A DNA stretch of 64,000 nt from an uncultured Oscillospiraceae bacterium. Lineage in GTDB: Bacteria > Bacillota > Clostridia > Oscillospirales > Oscillospiraceae. Shown one piece after another: positions 1 to 8,389 of this stretch; within the stretch, counting starts at the first letter, position 1; each line of letters begins with the position of its first letter. Position numbers and translations under genes: made by a program. Location of the stretch: the NCBI GenBank assembly GCA_934591705.1, contig CAKTPM010000002.1, positions 100,861 through 164,860 on the forward strand, written 5' to 3'. The notes beneath the pieces are model-generated. The model was not told where the DNA came from, did not search any database, and was given only the letters and a program-made list of their open reading frames with translations.

Positions 1-45
1 TTGGGAAGCTGACATACTACCGATGTACTAATCCTGCGAACGGGG
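1..45 (+). rRNA. possible 3' end of 23S rRNA (partial)
   Basis: The first ~45 bases contain GAAGCTGAC followed by GTACTAAT, an arrangement like the last helix of firmicute 23S rRNA (usual form: AAGCTGAC, a short variable stretch, then GTACTAAT close to the 3' end). Only the end lies in the window, so the identity cannot be confirmed. No 5S gene follows; the next gene is a carboxypeptidase. Confidence 0.38.
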
Positions 46-131
46 GTATTATAACACGGCTCAAAGGATTTTGCAAGGCATCTTTTGTCGCCTGGGGGCA
101 TAAGCTCTTAAAAAATAAGGAGGATGATGCC

Positions 132-1274
132 ATGAAGCGTTGGGTGATACGGGGTCTGGCGGCGGCGGGGGCGATGCTTTTGCTGCCGGCAAGGGCTCGG
201 GCCGTGGAGCTGCCGGTGGCTGCCCCGTCTGCCATTTTGATGGAAAAGTCCACCGGCGAGATACTCTATGCCAAGAACGAGCACGACCCCCTGCCCCCGG
301 CCAGCGTCACGAAGATCATGACGGTGCTGCTGACCATGGAGGCCATCGACAGCGGGGCCATCGCCTATGAGGACACGGTGCGGGTATCCGCCTACGCCGC
401 CTCCATGGGCGGCAGTCAGGTCTTTTTGTCCGAGGGGGAGGAGATCACCGTGGAGGAGCTTCTGAAGTCCGTTTGCGTCAGCAGCGGCAACGACGCGGCG
501 GTGGCCCTGGCGGAGCATGTGTGCGGCGTGACGGAGCTTTTCGTGGAAAAGATGAACCTCCGGGCCAAGGAATTGGGCATGGACGATACCCGGTTTCTCA
601 ACTGCACCGGCCTCACGGCGGCAGGGCATGTGACCTCCGCCCACGACATCGCCCTCATGAGCCGGGAGCTTTTGCTGCACCACCCGGAGGTGCGGCGCTT
701 CAGCACCATCTGGATGGACACCATCCGAAACGGCACCTTCGGCCTTGCCAACACCAACAAACTGGTGCGGTTCTATGAGGGCTGCACGGGGCTCAAGACC
801 GGCTTTACCGCCGAGGCCATGTACTGCATCAGCGCCACGGCGGAGCGCGGCGGCATGGAGCTCATCGCCGCGGTCATGCACGCCCAGAGCGCCCAGAGCC
901 GCAACGAGGACGCCAAGGCCCTTTTGAACTACGGCTTTTCCGCCTATAAGCTCTCCCGCATCCAGCCGGAGGAGCCCCTGGCCCCCCTGCCGGTGAGCGG
1001 CGGCACCGCCCGGGAGGTGGCCCTGTGCCTGGCGGAGGAGGACGCCTGGGTGCTGCTGGAAAAGTCCGCCGCCGGGGAGCTGCGCCAGAGCGTTTCCCTG
1101 CCGGAGGAGGCGGCGGCCCCCATCGAGCCGGGGCAGCCCCTGGGGGAGCTGACGGTGTCCGGCCCCGGCGGCACGCTGAAGGTCATCCCCATCCGGGCCG
1201 CCCAGGCCGTGGAAAAGCTCACCTGGGCAGGGGCCCTGCGGCAGGTGCTGGAGGCAGCCCTCTTCCGCCCTTGA
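132..1274 (+). CDS. D-alanyl-D-alanine carboxypeptidase (PBP5/DacF family)
   Basis: Penicillin-binding serine DD-carboxypeptidase of 380 aa, which trims the terminal D-Ala from peptidoglycan pentapeptides outside the membrane. A signal peptide covers about residues 1-24. All three active-site motifs are visible: S58-V-T-K61 (SxxK), S118-G-N120 and K222-T-G224. The C-terminal ~120 residues match the beta-rich PBP5_C region. AAGGAGG lies 7 nt before the ATG. The stop codon overlaps the -35 box of the cysS promoter. Whether it corresponds to the vegetative DacA type or the sporulation DacB/DacF type cannot be settled from sequence alone. Confidence 0.9.
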   Translation: MKRWVIRGLAAAGAMLLLPARARAVELPVAAPSAILMEKSTGEILYAKNEHDPLPPASVTKIMTVLLTMEAIDSGAIAYEDTVRVSAYAASMGGSQVFLSEGEEITVEELLKSVCVSSGNDAAVALAEHVCGVTELFVEKMNLRAKELGMDDTRFLNCTGLTAAGHVTSAHDIALMSRELLLHHPEVRRFSTIWMDTIRNGTFGLANTNKLVRFYEGCTGLKTGFTAEAMYCISATAERGGMELIAAVMHAQSAQSRNEDAKALLNYGFSAYKLSRIQPEEPLAPLPVSGGTAREVALCLAEEDAWVLLEKSAAGELRQSVSLPEEAAAPIEPGQPLGELTVSGPGGTLKVIPIRAAQAVEKLTWAGALRQVLEAALFRP

Positions 1275-1299
1275 CTTTCCTTCGCGCGTTTGCTACAAT
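1271..1299 (+). promoter_or_regulatory. sigma-A promoter of cysS
   Basis: TTGACT (1271-1276), 17-bp spacer, TACAAT (1294-1299). The -35 box overlaps the TGA of the upstream carboxypeptidase gene. Transcription should start near 1306, at the base of the T-box leader. Confidence 0.8.
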
Positions 1300-1305
1300 A
1301 GGCGC

Positions 1306-1539
1306 AGTCAAATAGCGCGTTGAGCGGGAAGAGTAGGCGCCGCCGCGCCGCCAAGAGAGAAGCAGTCATCGGCTGGGAGCTGCTTTGCGGTGTGGCGCCG
1401 AAGGTGCGCCCGGGAGCGCGGGGGATGTAAGATGCCCTCCGGCCGGCCGCCGTCACCGGGCCGCCATCGAGTGATAAACGAGAGTGGGACCGCGAAGCAA
1501 TTCGCCTCTTGTGCCGCAGGGCACGAGGGGCGTTTTTTT
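1306..1539 (+). ncRNA. T-box leader (tRNA-Cys sensing) upstream of cysS
   Basis: The leader carries the T-box signature AGAGTGGGACCGCG at 1481-1494. A GC-rich Stem I follows the GAAGAGTAG motif near 1328-1336. An upper stem pairs GGCGCC on both sides (about 1336-1341 with 1394-1399). The following loop contains UGC at 1405-1407, a cysteine codon, placed where the specifier codon belongs. The leader ends in a terminator (1503-1539). By family knowledge, uncharged tRNA-Cys would pair with the specifier and with the T-box bulge, stabilise the antiterminator and allow cysS transcription. Confidence 0.88.
1503..1539 (+). terminator. T-box intrinsic terminator
   Basis: CGCCTCTTGTGCC and GGCACGAGGGGCG arms around a short loop, followed by seven T residues (1533-1539). 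It is mutually exclusive with the antiterminator that includes the T-box sequence at 1481-1494. Confidence 0.85.
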
Positions 1540-1582
1540 ATATCCGGAAAGTAGACATTTATTCATATAAGGAGAAATCACC

Positions 1583-3028
1583 ATGTATCTTTACAACTCT
1601 GCCACCCACAAAAAAGAGGAATTCAAGACCCACACCCCCGGCCATGTGGAGATGTACACCTGCGGCCCCACCGTGTACCACTTCGCCCACATCGGCAACC
1701 TCCGGTCCTACATCATGGAGGATGTGCTGGAGAAGTACCTGCGCTTTGCCGGCTACGATGTGAACCGCGTCATGAACATCACCGATGTGGGGCACCTGAC
1801 CTCCGATGCCGACGAGGGCGAGGACAAGATGCTCAAGGGCGCCAAGCGCGAGCACAAGAGCGTCATGGAGATCGCCCAGTACTATACCGACGCCTTCTTT
1901 GAGGACTGCCGCAAGCTGAACATCAAGCGCCCGGATGTGGTGCAGCCCGCCACCGGCCTTATCGACGACTATATCCGCATCATCTCCCGGCTGCTGGAGA
2001 AGGGCTATGCCTATGCGGCCGGCGGCAATGTGTACTTTGACACCTCCAAGCTCCAGCGCTACTACATCTTCAACGACCACAACGAGGAAGACCTCGCCGT
2101 GGGCGTCCGGGAGGGCGTGGAGGAGGACACCAACAAGCGCAACCGCAACGACTTTGTGCTGTGGTTCACCAAGTCCAAGTTCGAGGATCAAGCGCTCAAA
2201 TGGGACTCTCCGTGGGGCGTGGGATACCCCGGCTGGCACATTGAGTGCTCCGGCATCTCCATGAAGTACAACGGCGAGTATCTCGACCTCCACTGCGGCG
2301 GCGTGGACAACGCCTTCCCCCACCACACCAACGAGATCGCCCAGTCCGAGAGCTATCTCGGCCACCCCTGGTGCCCCCACTGGTGCCATGTGGCCCACCT
2401 GAACACCGAGGGCGGCAAGATGTCCAAGTCCAAGGGCGAGTTTTTGACCGTGTCCCTGCTGGAGGAAAAGGGCTATGACCCCCTGGCCTACCGCTTCTTC
2501 TGCCTCCAGAGCCACTACCGCAAGGGCCTGGTGTTCTCCTGGGAGAATCTGGACAATGCCGCCGTGGCGTACAACAAGCTCCTCACCCGCATCGCCGCCC
2601 TGAAGGACGAGGGCGAGGTGGACGGAGCCGCCTTCGCCGAGCTGAAGCAAAGGTTCACCGCCGCCATGGACAATGATCTCAACACCTCCATGGCCGTCAC
2701 CGTGCTGTACGATGTGCTGAAGGCCAAGACCAACGACAAGACCAAGCTGGCCCTGCTGGGCAGCTTCGACACCGTGCTGGGCCTGAAGCTGCTGGAAAAG
2801 GCCGCCGCTCTCCGCGCCAGGCAGACGGCGGCGCCAGCCGCCGGCGAGTTCGCCGTCATCAGCGAGTCCGGCGAGCCGGATGCCGGGGTGGAGGCGCTGA
2901 TCCGCGCCCGTGCCGATGCCAAGAAGGCCAAGAACTTCGCCGAGGCGGACCGTATCCGCGATGAGCTGAGGGCCATGGGCATCGAGCTCACCGACATCCC
3001 CGGCGGCGCCAAGTGGAAGCGGGCCTGA
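1583..3028 (+). CDS. cysS: cysteinyl-tRNA synthetase
   Basis: Class I aminoacyl-tRNA synthetase charging tRNA-Cys in the cytoplasm; 481 aa, near the family length. The N-terminus has CGPTVY (zinc ligand) and the HIGN version of the HIGH motif. WHIECS and the HCGGVDNAFPHHTNE block give the remaining zinc and cysteine-binding residues. KMSKSKG is the second signature motif. The C-terminal DALR-type tRNA-binding region is present. An AAGGAG box precedes the ATG. It is transcribed alone behind the cysteine T-box, so tRNA-Cys charging probably controls it. Confidence 0.97.
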   Translation: MYLYNSATHKKEEFKTHTPGHVEMYTCGPTVYHFAHIGNLRSYIMEDVLEKYLRFAGYDVNRVMNITDVGHLTSDADEGEDKMLKGAKREHKSVMEIAQYYTDAFFEDCRKLNIKRPDVVQPATGLIDDYIRIISRLLEKGYAYAAGGNVYFDTSKLQRYYIFNDHNEEDLAVGVREGVEEDTNKRNRNDFVLWFTKSKFEDQALKWDSPWGVGYPGWHIECSGISMKYNGEYLDLHCGGVDNAFPHHTNEIAQSESYLGHPWCPHWCHVAHLNTEGGKMSKSKGEFLTVSLLEEKGYDPLAYRFFCLQSHYRKGLVFSWENLDNAAVAYNKLLTRIAALKDEGEVDGAAFAELKQRFTAAMDNDLNTSMAVTVLYDVLKAKTNDKTKLALLGSFDTVLGLKLLEKAAALRARQTAAPAAGEFAVISESGEPDAGVEALIRARADAKKAKNFAEADRIRDELRAMGIELTDIPGGAKWKRA

Positions 3029-3059
3029 CACCGTAAAAACCGTAAAAACCATAAAAATC

Positions 3060-3094
3060 GCCGGCGGCGGGGCCTGGATGACCCCGCCGCCGGC
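3060..3094 (+). repeat. perfect 13-bp GC hairpin after cysS
   Basis: GCCGGCGGCGGGG (3060-3072) pairs exactly with 3082-3094 around a 9-nt loop. There is no T run on the plus side. It may add 3'-end stability or aid termination ahead of the next hairpin. Confidence 0.5.
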
Positions 3095-3100
3095 AGCGCA

Positions 3101-3136
3101 AAAAGAGGGCGGTTCCCGGCGGAGCCGCCCTCTTTT
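3101..3136. terminator. bidirectional intrinsic terminator
   Basis: AAAAGAGGGCGG and CCGCCCTCTTTT arms separated by a short loop, with an A run on one side and a T run on the other. It sits between convergent cysS and the minus-strand ABC operon and can serve both. Confidence 0.85.
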
Positions 3137-3162
3137 ATGGCGTTTTTAGGGGACAGGACGCT

Positions 3163-5109
3163 TTATGCCTGCTGCACTGCGGGTGCTCCCGCGACGGTGG
3201 CGCAGCACGGCTCCTCCGAGAAGGTATCCTCTGCGTCCCAGTCCGCCTGCGCGTCCCACATTTCCTGATCCTCCCAGTCCTCCCATTCATCCGAGCGGGA
3301 AATTTCCCGGGCGTCGGAGAGCAGCTCCTTCAGCAGCTCCCGTGTCCGGGGGCAGCGGTTCAGGTTCAAGTTCAGGTAGCACTCGTCCCGGTAGATGTGT
3401 TCGCTGTGTTCCTCCCGGGAGGGGATGGAGAAGGTGATATACACATCCGCATTGCCGCCTTGGGACACATCGTAGGCGCCCTTTTCCCGGCTCTCCCGGC
3501 CCAGGGTGGTATAGAGCTCCTTTGCCTGCTCCGCCGTCAGGGAAAAGGTGTGGTCCTCCCAGTTATCCTCCTCCCGGTCGGTGAGCCCCAGATCGTGGTA
3601 GGTGCCCTCCACGATGGCGCCGGTGACGCCCTCCGCACGCCGGGGGTCATACTTGGGGAAGATGGTCTGGCTGCGCACGGTGGGATCGTTGAGGATCTCG
3701 TTTATCAGCCGGAGGGTTTCCCCGCCGACGGGGAAGTTATACCAGCGGCTGAGAGAGGCGCCGTTTTTCAGCTCGTAGTTCAGCCGCAGGGACACCCAGG
3801 TCTTCTCCGAGGCAGCCGTCGTCCCCATCTCCAGGGCATCGCGCTCTGCCAGAGGCAGCGCCGCCACCTTTTGGTGGAGGGTCACGATCTTCTCGATGAG
3901 GGCGGCATCCTCCACCACGGCGGTGCCGTTGGTCTCGCCGCCTACGGCCACGCTCTGCACCTGGGCGGCGGCGGGCACGCGCTTTTCATAGCCGAAGACA
4001 TCCGTCCGCAGGACGGCGCACAGCCCCACCAACACCGCGCAGCAGATACAGCAGCAGATAAGCAGCCGCCGGGTAAAGACCTTGTAGCGCTTTTGCAGGA
4101 GCATCTCCACGGCGATGTAGCACAAAACCCCGAAGAGGCACATGAACACCACCGCGCGGATGAGATCCCGCTCGCCCAAAAAGACCATCGTAAAGGCGAT
4201 GCCCAGGCCCACGCCGCCGAAGAGGGCGATGACCCACTGGACGATGGGCCGCAGCCACGAGAAGGACACGGCATCCCCCGCCGACTCGCTGGGGCGGAGG
4301 CGATAGAGGAGATAGGCCGCCAGGGCCAGCACCAGACCCACGGCGGCATAGGCCGCCGCCGTAGAGAGGGCGTGGACAGCAAAGGAATAGGTGCCGTAGA
4401 GCTCCGGCTCGCCGCTTTGGTAGACGCTGCCGTAGTTTTGCGCCATCTGATAGGCCGGCGTGAGCAAATAGACGAACCGGGGGGAGGCGCTGCCGCCGTA
4501 ATAGCCCCAATAGCCGCACTGGTGCACCAGCTCCTTCACCAGCTCCGCCCCCACGATGAACACGCAGTTGAGCCCGGCGTAGAACACCGGCACCGCCAGA
4601 AGCCAGCCGGTGATGGCGCAGCAGAGCGTGGCGAGGGAGAAGTAGAACAGCGCTGTCAGCTCCGCCACCAAGAACCAGTGGAGGCAGGCGCTCCACAGCA
4701 GAACGCCTCGGGAGGCCATCACCAAAATCACGGCCAGCAGGGTCACCGCGTGGGCCGCCGTCAGCAGGGAGAACCCGGCGGTGAAGTGGGCGGCATACTG
4801 GGTGCCCCGGGTAACGGGCAGGGCGTGCATGAACTGAGTGGAGGAGGCCTTCATCAGGTAGCTCCACACGGCCATGGCCGCGAGCACCCCGAAGATCAGG
4901 CACATCCAAAGGGCGATCATGTCCCCGTTGGACATGGCGTTTTGCAGCCGCACCGCCATGGGCATATTCTCCTGGGGCCAGGAGGTCTGCTGCCAAAGGG
5001 GCACCGGCAGGGCAACGAGCCACACCAGGGTGTAGAGGAAGGCGATGGGCCAGTAGTGGCGCCAGTCGCTGCGCAGAAGCGTCTTAAAGCACGATGTCCT
5101 TGATGGCAT
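3163..5109 (-). CDS. ABC-2 type transporter membrane protein
   Basis: 648-aa polytopic protein. About eight hydrophobic segments are spread over the N-terminal 400 residues, followed by a soluble C-terminal half rich in charged residues and an acidic tail (many W/D/E). It forms the membrane part of an ABC system with the ATPase just upstream, which it overlaps by 26 bp. The start chosen is the ATG at 5109 because GGGAGGTG lies 7 nt before it; an in-frame ATG at 5130 lacks a comparable site. By analogy with YtrABC-type loci it may act in envelope stress or peptide export; the substrate is unknown. Confidence 0.75.
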   Translation of the reverse strand: MPSRTSCFKTLLRSDWRHYWPIAFLYTLVWLVALPVPLWQQTSWPQENMPMAVRLQNAMSNGDMIALWMCLIFGVLAAMAVWSYLMKASSTQFMHALPVTRGTQYAAHFTAGFSLLTAAHAVTLLAVILVMASRGVLLWSACLHWFLVAELTALFYFSLATLCCAITGWLLAVPVFYAGLNCVFIVGAELVKELVHQCGYWGYYGGSASPRFVYLLTPAYQMAQNYGSVYQSGEPELYGTYSFAVHALSTAAAYAAVGLVLALAAYLLYRLRPSESAGDAVSFSWLRPIVQWVIALFGGVGLGIAFTMVFLGERDLIRAVVFMCLFGVLCYIAVEMLLQKRYKVFTRRLLICCCICCAVLVGLCAVLRTDVFGYEKRVPAAAQVQSVAVGGETNGTAVVEDAALIEKIVTLHQKVAALPLAERDALEMGTTAASEKTWVSLRLNYELKNGASLSRWYNFPVGGETLRLINEILNDPTVRSQTIFPKYDPRRAEGVTGAIVEGTYHDLGLTDREEDNWEDHTFSLTAEQAKELYTTLGRESREKGAYDVSQGGNADVYITFSIPSREEHSEHIYRDECYLNLNLNRCPRTRELLKELLSDAREISRSDEWEDWEDQEMWDAQADWDAEDTFSEEPCCATVAGAPAVQQA

Positions 5110-5983
5110 AATCTGCACCTCCCATCTCATAAATAAAAATCTCCTCCAGGGTCAGGGGGATGAGCTCCATCAAAAGGGGATGGAGCTTTTCCACCTGGGC
5201 GGTGATCTCCTGGGTCTTTCCCCGGAGAATATAGGTATATACCCGGCCCACATGGCTGCGGTGGAGTACCCGGAGGGTCTCGGGCAAAACGGGCTCCGTG
5301 ACGCCCTCATAGGCCACCTGGAGCTTTACGGTGTTGTCCTGCAGGTCGCTGAGGGAGCGCTCCAGGAGCACCTTGCCCTGATTCATGATGCCCACATGGT
5401 CGCACACATCCTCCAGCTCCCGGAGGTTGTGGGAGCTCACCAGCACCGTGGTGCCCCGCTCGGCCACATCCCCCAAAAGCAAGCTCCACACCTGCCGGCG
5501 CATCACGGGATCCAAGCCGTCCACCGGCTCATCCAGGATCAGCACCTCCGGCATGCAGCACATGGTCAGCCAGAAGGCGGCCTGCTTCTGCATGCCCTTG
5601 CTCATGCGCCGGAGCATCATCTTGTCGTTGAGGGGGAAGACCTCCTTCATCTTTTCATAGCGCTCCCGGTTAAAGGCGGGATACATCCCGGCATAGACCT
5701 TGGCCATCTCGCAGATGCTGGCCTGGGGGAAGTAATACCAGTCGTCGGGGATCACGGCCATGCGACCCTTCACCGCCGGGTTTTCATAGATGGGCTGGCC
5801 GTCCAGGGTCAGCTCGCCGCTGTCGGGGCGGTAGACGCCCGTGAGGTGGCGGATGATGGTGGACTTGCCCGCGCCGTTGGGGCCCACCAGGCCGTATACC
5901 GCGCCCTGCGGCACCCGGAGGGTGGCCCCGTCCAGGGCCCGGAAGCCCCCGAAGGTCTTTACCACATTTTTCGCTTCAAGCAT
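5084..5983 (-). CDS. ABC transporter ATP-binding protein (YtrB-like)
   Basis: 299-aa nucleotide-binding subunit. Walker A GPNGAGKST is at residues 34-42, the signature region reads MSKGMQKQ (a degenerate LSGGQ, common in YtrB/BcrA-type ATPases), and Walker B is VLILDEPVDGLD. The C-terminal ~80 residues are the extension seen in ABC-2 exporter ATPases. GGGAGG precedes the ATG, and the start overlaps the end of the GntR gene by 8 bp, so regulator, ATPase and permease are one transcript. Confidence 0.88.
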   Translation of the reverse strand: MLEAKNVVKTFGGFRALDGATLRVPQGAVYGLVGPNGAGKSTIIRHLTGVYRPDSGELTLDGQPIYENPAVKGRMAVIPDDWYYFPQASICEMAKVYAGMYPAFNRERYEKMKEVFPLNDKMMLRRMSKGMQKQAAFWLTMCCMPEVLILDEPVDGLDPVMRRQVWSLLLGDVAERGTTVLVSSHNLRELEDVCDHVGIMNQGKVLLERSLSDLQDNTVKLQVAYEGVTEPVLPETLRVLHRSHVGRVYTYILRGKTQEITAQVEKLHPLLMELIPLTLEEIFIYEMGGADYAIKDIVL

Positions 5984-6341
5984 CGTTTTGTCCTCCCTTC
6001 CACAGGGCCAAAAGCTCCTGCTCCGTCACGCCCATGGCCCGCAGCTCCCCGAAGAGGGGCACGAGCTTTTCCTCCAGCTCCCGGCGGCGCGCCACGTGCT
6101 GGGCCGTGCCCTGGGCCACAAAGCTGCCCTTGCCGGTGACGGAGACCACATAGCCCTCCTGCTCCAGCTCGCCATAGGCCCGGGCGATGGTGTTGGGGTT
6201 GATGGCCAGCTCCGAGGCCAGGGCCCGGACGCTGGGCAGCTTTTCCCCGGGCTCCAGCACCCCGGTGACCATGAGCTTCCGAAGGCCGTCCTTGACCTGC
6301 TGGTAGATGGGCCGGGCGTCCCGATAGTCCAGATGGATCAC
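5976..6341 (-). CDS. GntR-family (YtrA subfamily) transcriptional regulator
   Basis: 121-aa repressor-like protein. The winged helix-turn-helix covers about residues 8-75 (PIYQQVKDGL, PGEKLPSVRALA, NPNTIARAYGELE, VTGKGSFV). A short C-terminal helical tail is typical of the YtrA subfamily. I chose the GTG at 6341 because AAAGGAG lies 9 nt upstream; reading back to 6398 would add 19 residues from inside the operator. It probably represses its own ABC operon through the palindrome at 6363-6389 until a ligand or stress releases it. Confidence 0.88.
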   Translation of the reverse strand: MIHLDYRDARPIYQQVKDGLRKLMVTGVLEPGEKLPSVRALASELAINPNTIARAYGELEQEGYVVSVTGKGSFVAQGTAQHVARRRELEEKLVPLFGELRAMGVTEQELLALWKGGQNDA

Positions 6342-6362
6342 GCGGCATCGCTCCTTTCCGCA

Positions 6363-6389
6363 AAGTGTACTAATCGTGTTAGTACACTT
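6363..6389. promoter_or_regulatory. GntR operator palindrome
   Basis: AAGTGTACTAA (6363-6373) and its exact complement TTAGTACACTT (6379-6389) around a 5-bp spacer. It overlaps the -10 box and start region of the minus-strand promoter, a classic autorepression position. Confidence 0.8.
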
Positions 6390-6415
6390 ATAGCACACTC
6401 TTTTTTTGCTGTCAA
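6387..6415 (-). promoter_or_regulatory. promoter of the first GntR-ABC operon
   Basis: On the minus strand TTGACA (6410-6415), 17-bp spacer, TATAAG (6387-6392). The -10 box abuts the operator. Confidence 0.8.
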
Positions 6416-6460
6416 GCCCCGAAGGCGGAAATTTTTTCTTTTCTTTTTCGGGATTTCGGG

Positions 6461-6466
6461 TATAAT
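6461..6466 (+). promoter_or_regulatory. -10 box for the ATP-grasp/sortase genes
   Basis: TATAAT at 6461-6466. The expected -35 region is T-rich and poorly matched, so promoter strength is unclear. Confidence 0.5.
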
Positions 6467-6508
6467 AGGGAGGTGATTTGCAAATTACCGCCCAAGGAGG
6501 TATCTATT

Positions 6509-7537
6509 ATGCAGCTTTCTGCACTGCTGCGCGCGGCCAAGGGCCGGGGCGATATGCTGGGGCATATGCGCCGCACCGCCCGGGAGGCCCACGCCATCTG
6601 CGGCCGCCCCACCGCCGCGCTGTTTTTCGACATCGCCTCCTGCGCCGCCAAGTACGGCGCAGGGCCCACGGACTATATGATGCTGCGGTTTTATGAGTGC
6701 TCCGCCGCCGAGCGGGCCACCTATCTCACCCGCCTGCGGTCGGCGGCCTTTGTCAAGCGGGTCAACGACCGGGCGGATGCCCCCGTTTTCAACGACAAGA
6801 ACACCTTTTCCGAAAAGTTCCGGGACCTGATGGGCCGGGAGACCTTTGACCTGCGCACCGGCTCCTTCCAGGATTTCTGCCGCTTTGCCCAGGGAAAGGA
6901 CGCCCTCATGGCCAAGCCCGTGGACGCCGACTGCGGCCGGGGCATCGAAAAGCTCTGGACCCGGGACTTTGCCGACGCAAAAGCCCTCTGGGACTATCTC
7001 AAGGATCCCCAGAAGCCCTTCGGCATTGCCGAGGAGGTGCTCGTCCAGCACCCGGACATGGCGGCGCTGCACCCCCAGTCCGTGAACTGCGTGCGTATCG
7101 CCACCTTCGTAAAGGACGACGGCACCCCCACGGTGATCTATGCCGCCTGCAAGGCCGGCTCCGGCGACGCGGCCTGCGACAATACGGGCCGCGGCGGCAT
7201 CACCTGCCGGCTGGACATCGACAGCGGCACCATTATTTCCAACGGCCACTCCGAGGAGCTGGAGGAGTATACCGCCCACCCGGACACGGGCATCACCCTC
7301 CGGGGCTTCCGCATCCCCCTGGCAGCGGAGTGCCGGGCCCTGGCTCTGAAGGCCGCCCTGCGCTATCCCCGGTTCCGCTATGTGGGCTGGGACATCTGCA
7401 TCACCCCCACGGGGCCGGTGCTCATCGAGGGCAACGACTATCCCGGCTACGACCTGGCCCAGATGCCCGACCGGGACGCTCCCCATCCCCGGGAGGGCCT
7501 CATCCCCCGCTTTACGGAGCAGGGTATCGAGATCTGA
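6509..7537 (+). CDS. sugar-transfer-associated ATP-grasp protein
   Basis: 342-aa protein resembling the ATPgrasp_ST family (Pfam PF14397). Recognisable blocks are FNDKNTFSEKF, MAKPVDADCGRGIEKL (phosphate-binding region) and the C-terminal GWDICITPTGPVLIEGNDYPG block with the metal-binding E and N. Such enzymes probably form an acid-amine or similar bond during capsule or cell-surface glycan assembly; the substrate is unknown. The ATG at 6509 follows AAGGAGG by 8 nt. It lies just ahead of sortase B, which suggests a surface-related role. Confidence 0.75.
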   Translation: MQLSALLRAAKGRGDMLGHMRRTAREAHAICGRPTAALFFDIASCAAKYGAGPTDYMMLRFYECSAAERATYLTRLRSAAFVKRVNDRADAPVFNDKNTFSEKFRDLMGRETFDLRTGSFQDFCRFAQGKDALMAKPVDADCGRGIEKLWTRDFADAKALWDYLKDPQKPFGIAEEVLVQHPDMAALHPQSVNCVRIATFVKDDGTPTVIYAACKAGSGDAACDNTGRGGITCRLDIDSGTIISNGHSEELEEYTAHPDTGITLRGFRIPLAAECRALALKAALRYPRFRYVGWDICITPTGPVLIEGNDYPGYDLAQMPDRDAPHPREGLIPRFTEQGIEI

Positions 7538-7570
7538 CCCCGGCAAAATAAAACAAAGGAAAATAGAGAG

Positions 7571-8377
7571 ATGAAATACACAAGATGGCTCCTGCTCCCG
7601 GCGGCCATGGCCCTTTCCCTGGCGCTGATCTTCGCCGTTGACCGCTATCTCCCCGCCCCGCCGCCGGCCTCCCTGATCGACCTGCCGGCGGAGGTGACGG
7701 TGCCCCTGGAACTGCCCGCCGCCCCGGACTCCGTGAAGCTGCTGGAGGCCGCCTCCGTATACGCGGATATCTGGCGGCAGCGCAATCCCGCCCCGGCCCA
7801 GGAGGCCGCCGCCACCGGCGGCTATGTCTACACCGGGGGCACCTCCGTGGACTTTGACGCCCTGCGGGCCTGGAACAGCGACATCGTGGCCTATATCTAC
7901 AGCCCCGGCACCCCCATCAGCTACCCGGTGGCCTGGACAGGGGACGACTATTATCTCCACACCAACCTCAACCACCAGGAGAGCGCCTGGGGCGCCATCT
8001 ACATCGCCAAGGAGAACTCCACCACCTTCTCCGACGGCAACACCATCCTCTACGGCCACCACATGAAGGATCGCAGCATGTTCGCCTCCATCGACAGCTA
8101 CAAGCGGGGCAGCAGCTACTATAACGCCCACCCGGTGATGTATGTCTACACCCCCGCCCAGAGCTACCGGGTGGATGTGTTCGCGGGGTTCTCCTGCCCC
8201 GCCTATGACGAGGTGTTCTCCACCGGCTTCACCGCCCAGCAGATCAGCGACTTTAAGAGCCGCAGCACCTTCTCCTCCGATGTGACCCCCTCCCACAACA
8301 CCATCACCCTGTGCACCTGCTCCTATGAGCAGGACAACTGGCGCTATGTGCTCCTGGGCGACCTGGTGCCCATGTAA
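7571..8377 (+). CDS. srtB: class B sortase
   Basis: 268-aa membrane-anchored cysteine transpeptidase. One N-terminal membrane segment covers residues 7-24. The sortase B fold carries the catalytic triad H163 (YGHHM), C250 (TLCTC, for the usual TLxTC) and R258 (NWRYVLLG). It would cleave a sorting signal on exported proteins and attach them to peptidoglycan or link subunits. No protein with an obvious LPxTG/NPxTN sorting signal is encoded in the window, so its substrate lies elsewhere. A spacing of 33 bp from the ATP-grasp gene suggests co-transcription. Confidence 0.92.
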   Translation: MKYTRWLLLPAAMALSLALIFAVDRYLPAPPPASLIDLPAEVTVPLELPAAPDSVKLLEAASVYADIWRQRNPAPAQEAAATGGYVYTGGTSVDFDALRAWNSDIVAYIYSPGTPISYPVAWTGDDYYLHTNLNHQESAWGAIYIAKENSTTFSDGNTILYGHHMKDRSMFASIDSYKRGSSYYNAHPVMYVYTPAQSYRVDVFAGFSCPAYDEVFSTGFTAQQISDFKSRSTFSSDVTPSHNTITLCTCSYEQDNWRYVLLGDLVPM

Positions 8378-8389
8378 GGAGGCGGGGAC

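Noticed and set aside
1559..3052. Long open frame antisense to cysS
   Set aside because: It is the mirror of a GC-rich coding gene, rich in Gly/His/Val/Leu, with no RBS or known domain. The plus strand encodes a full CysRS.
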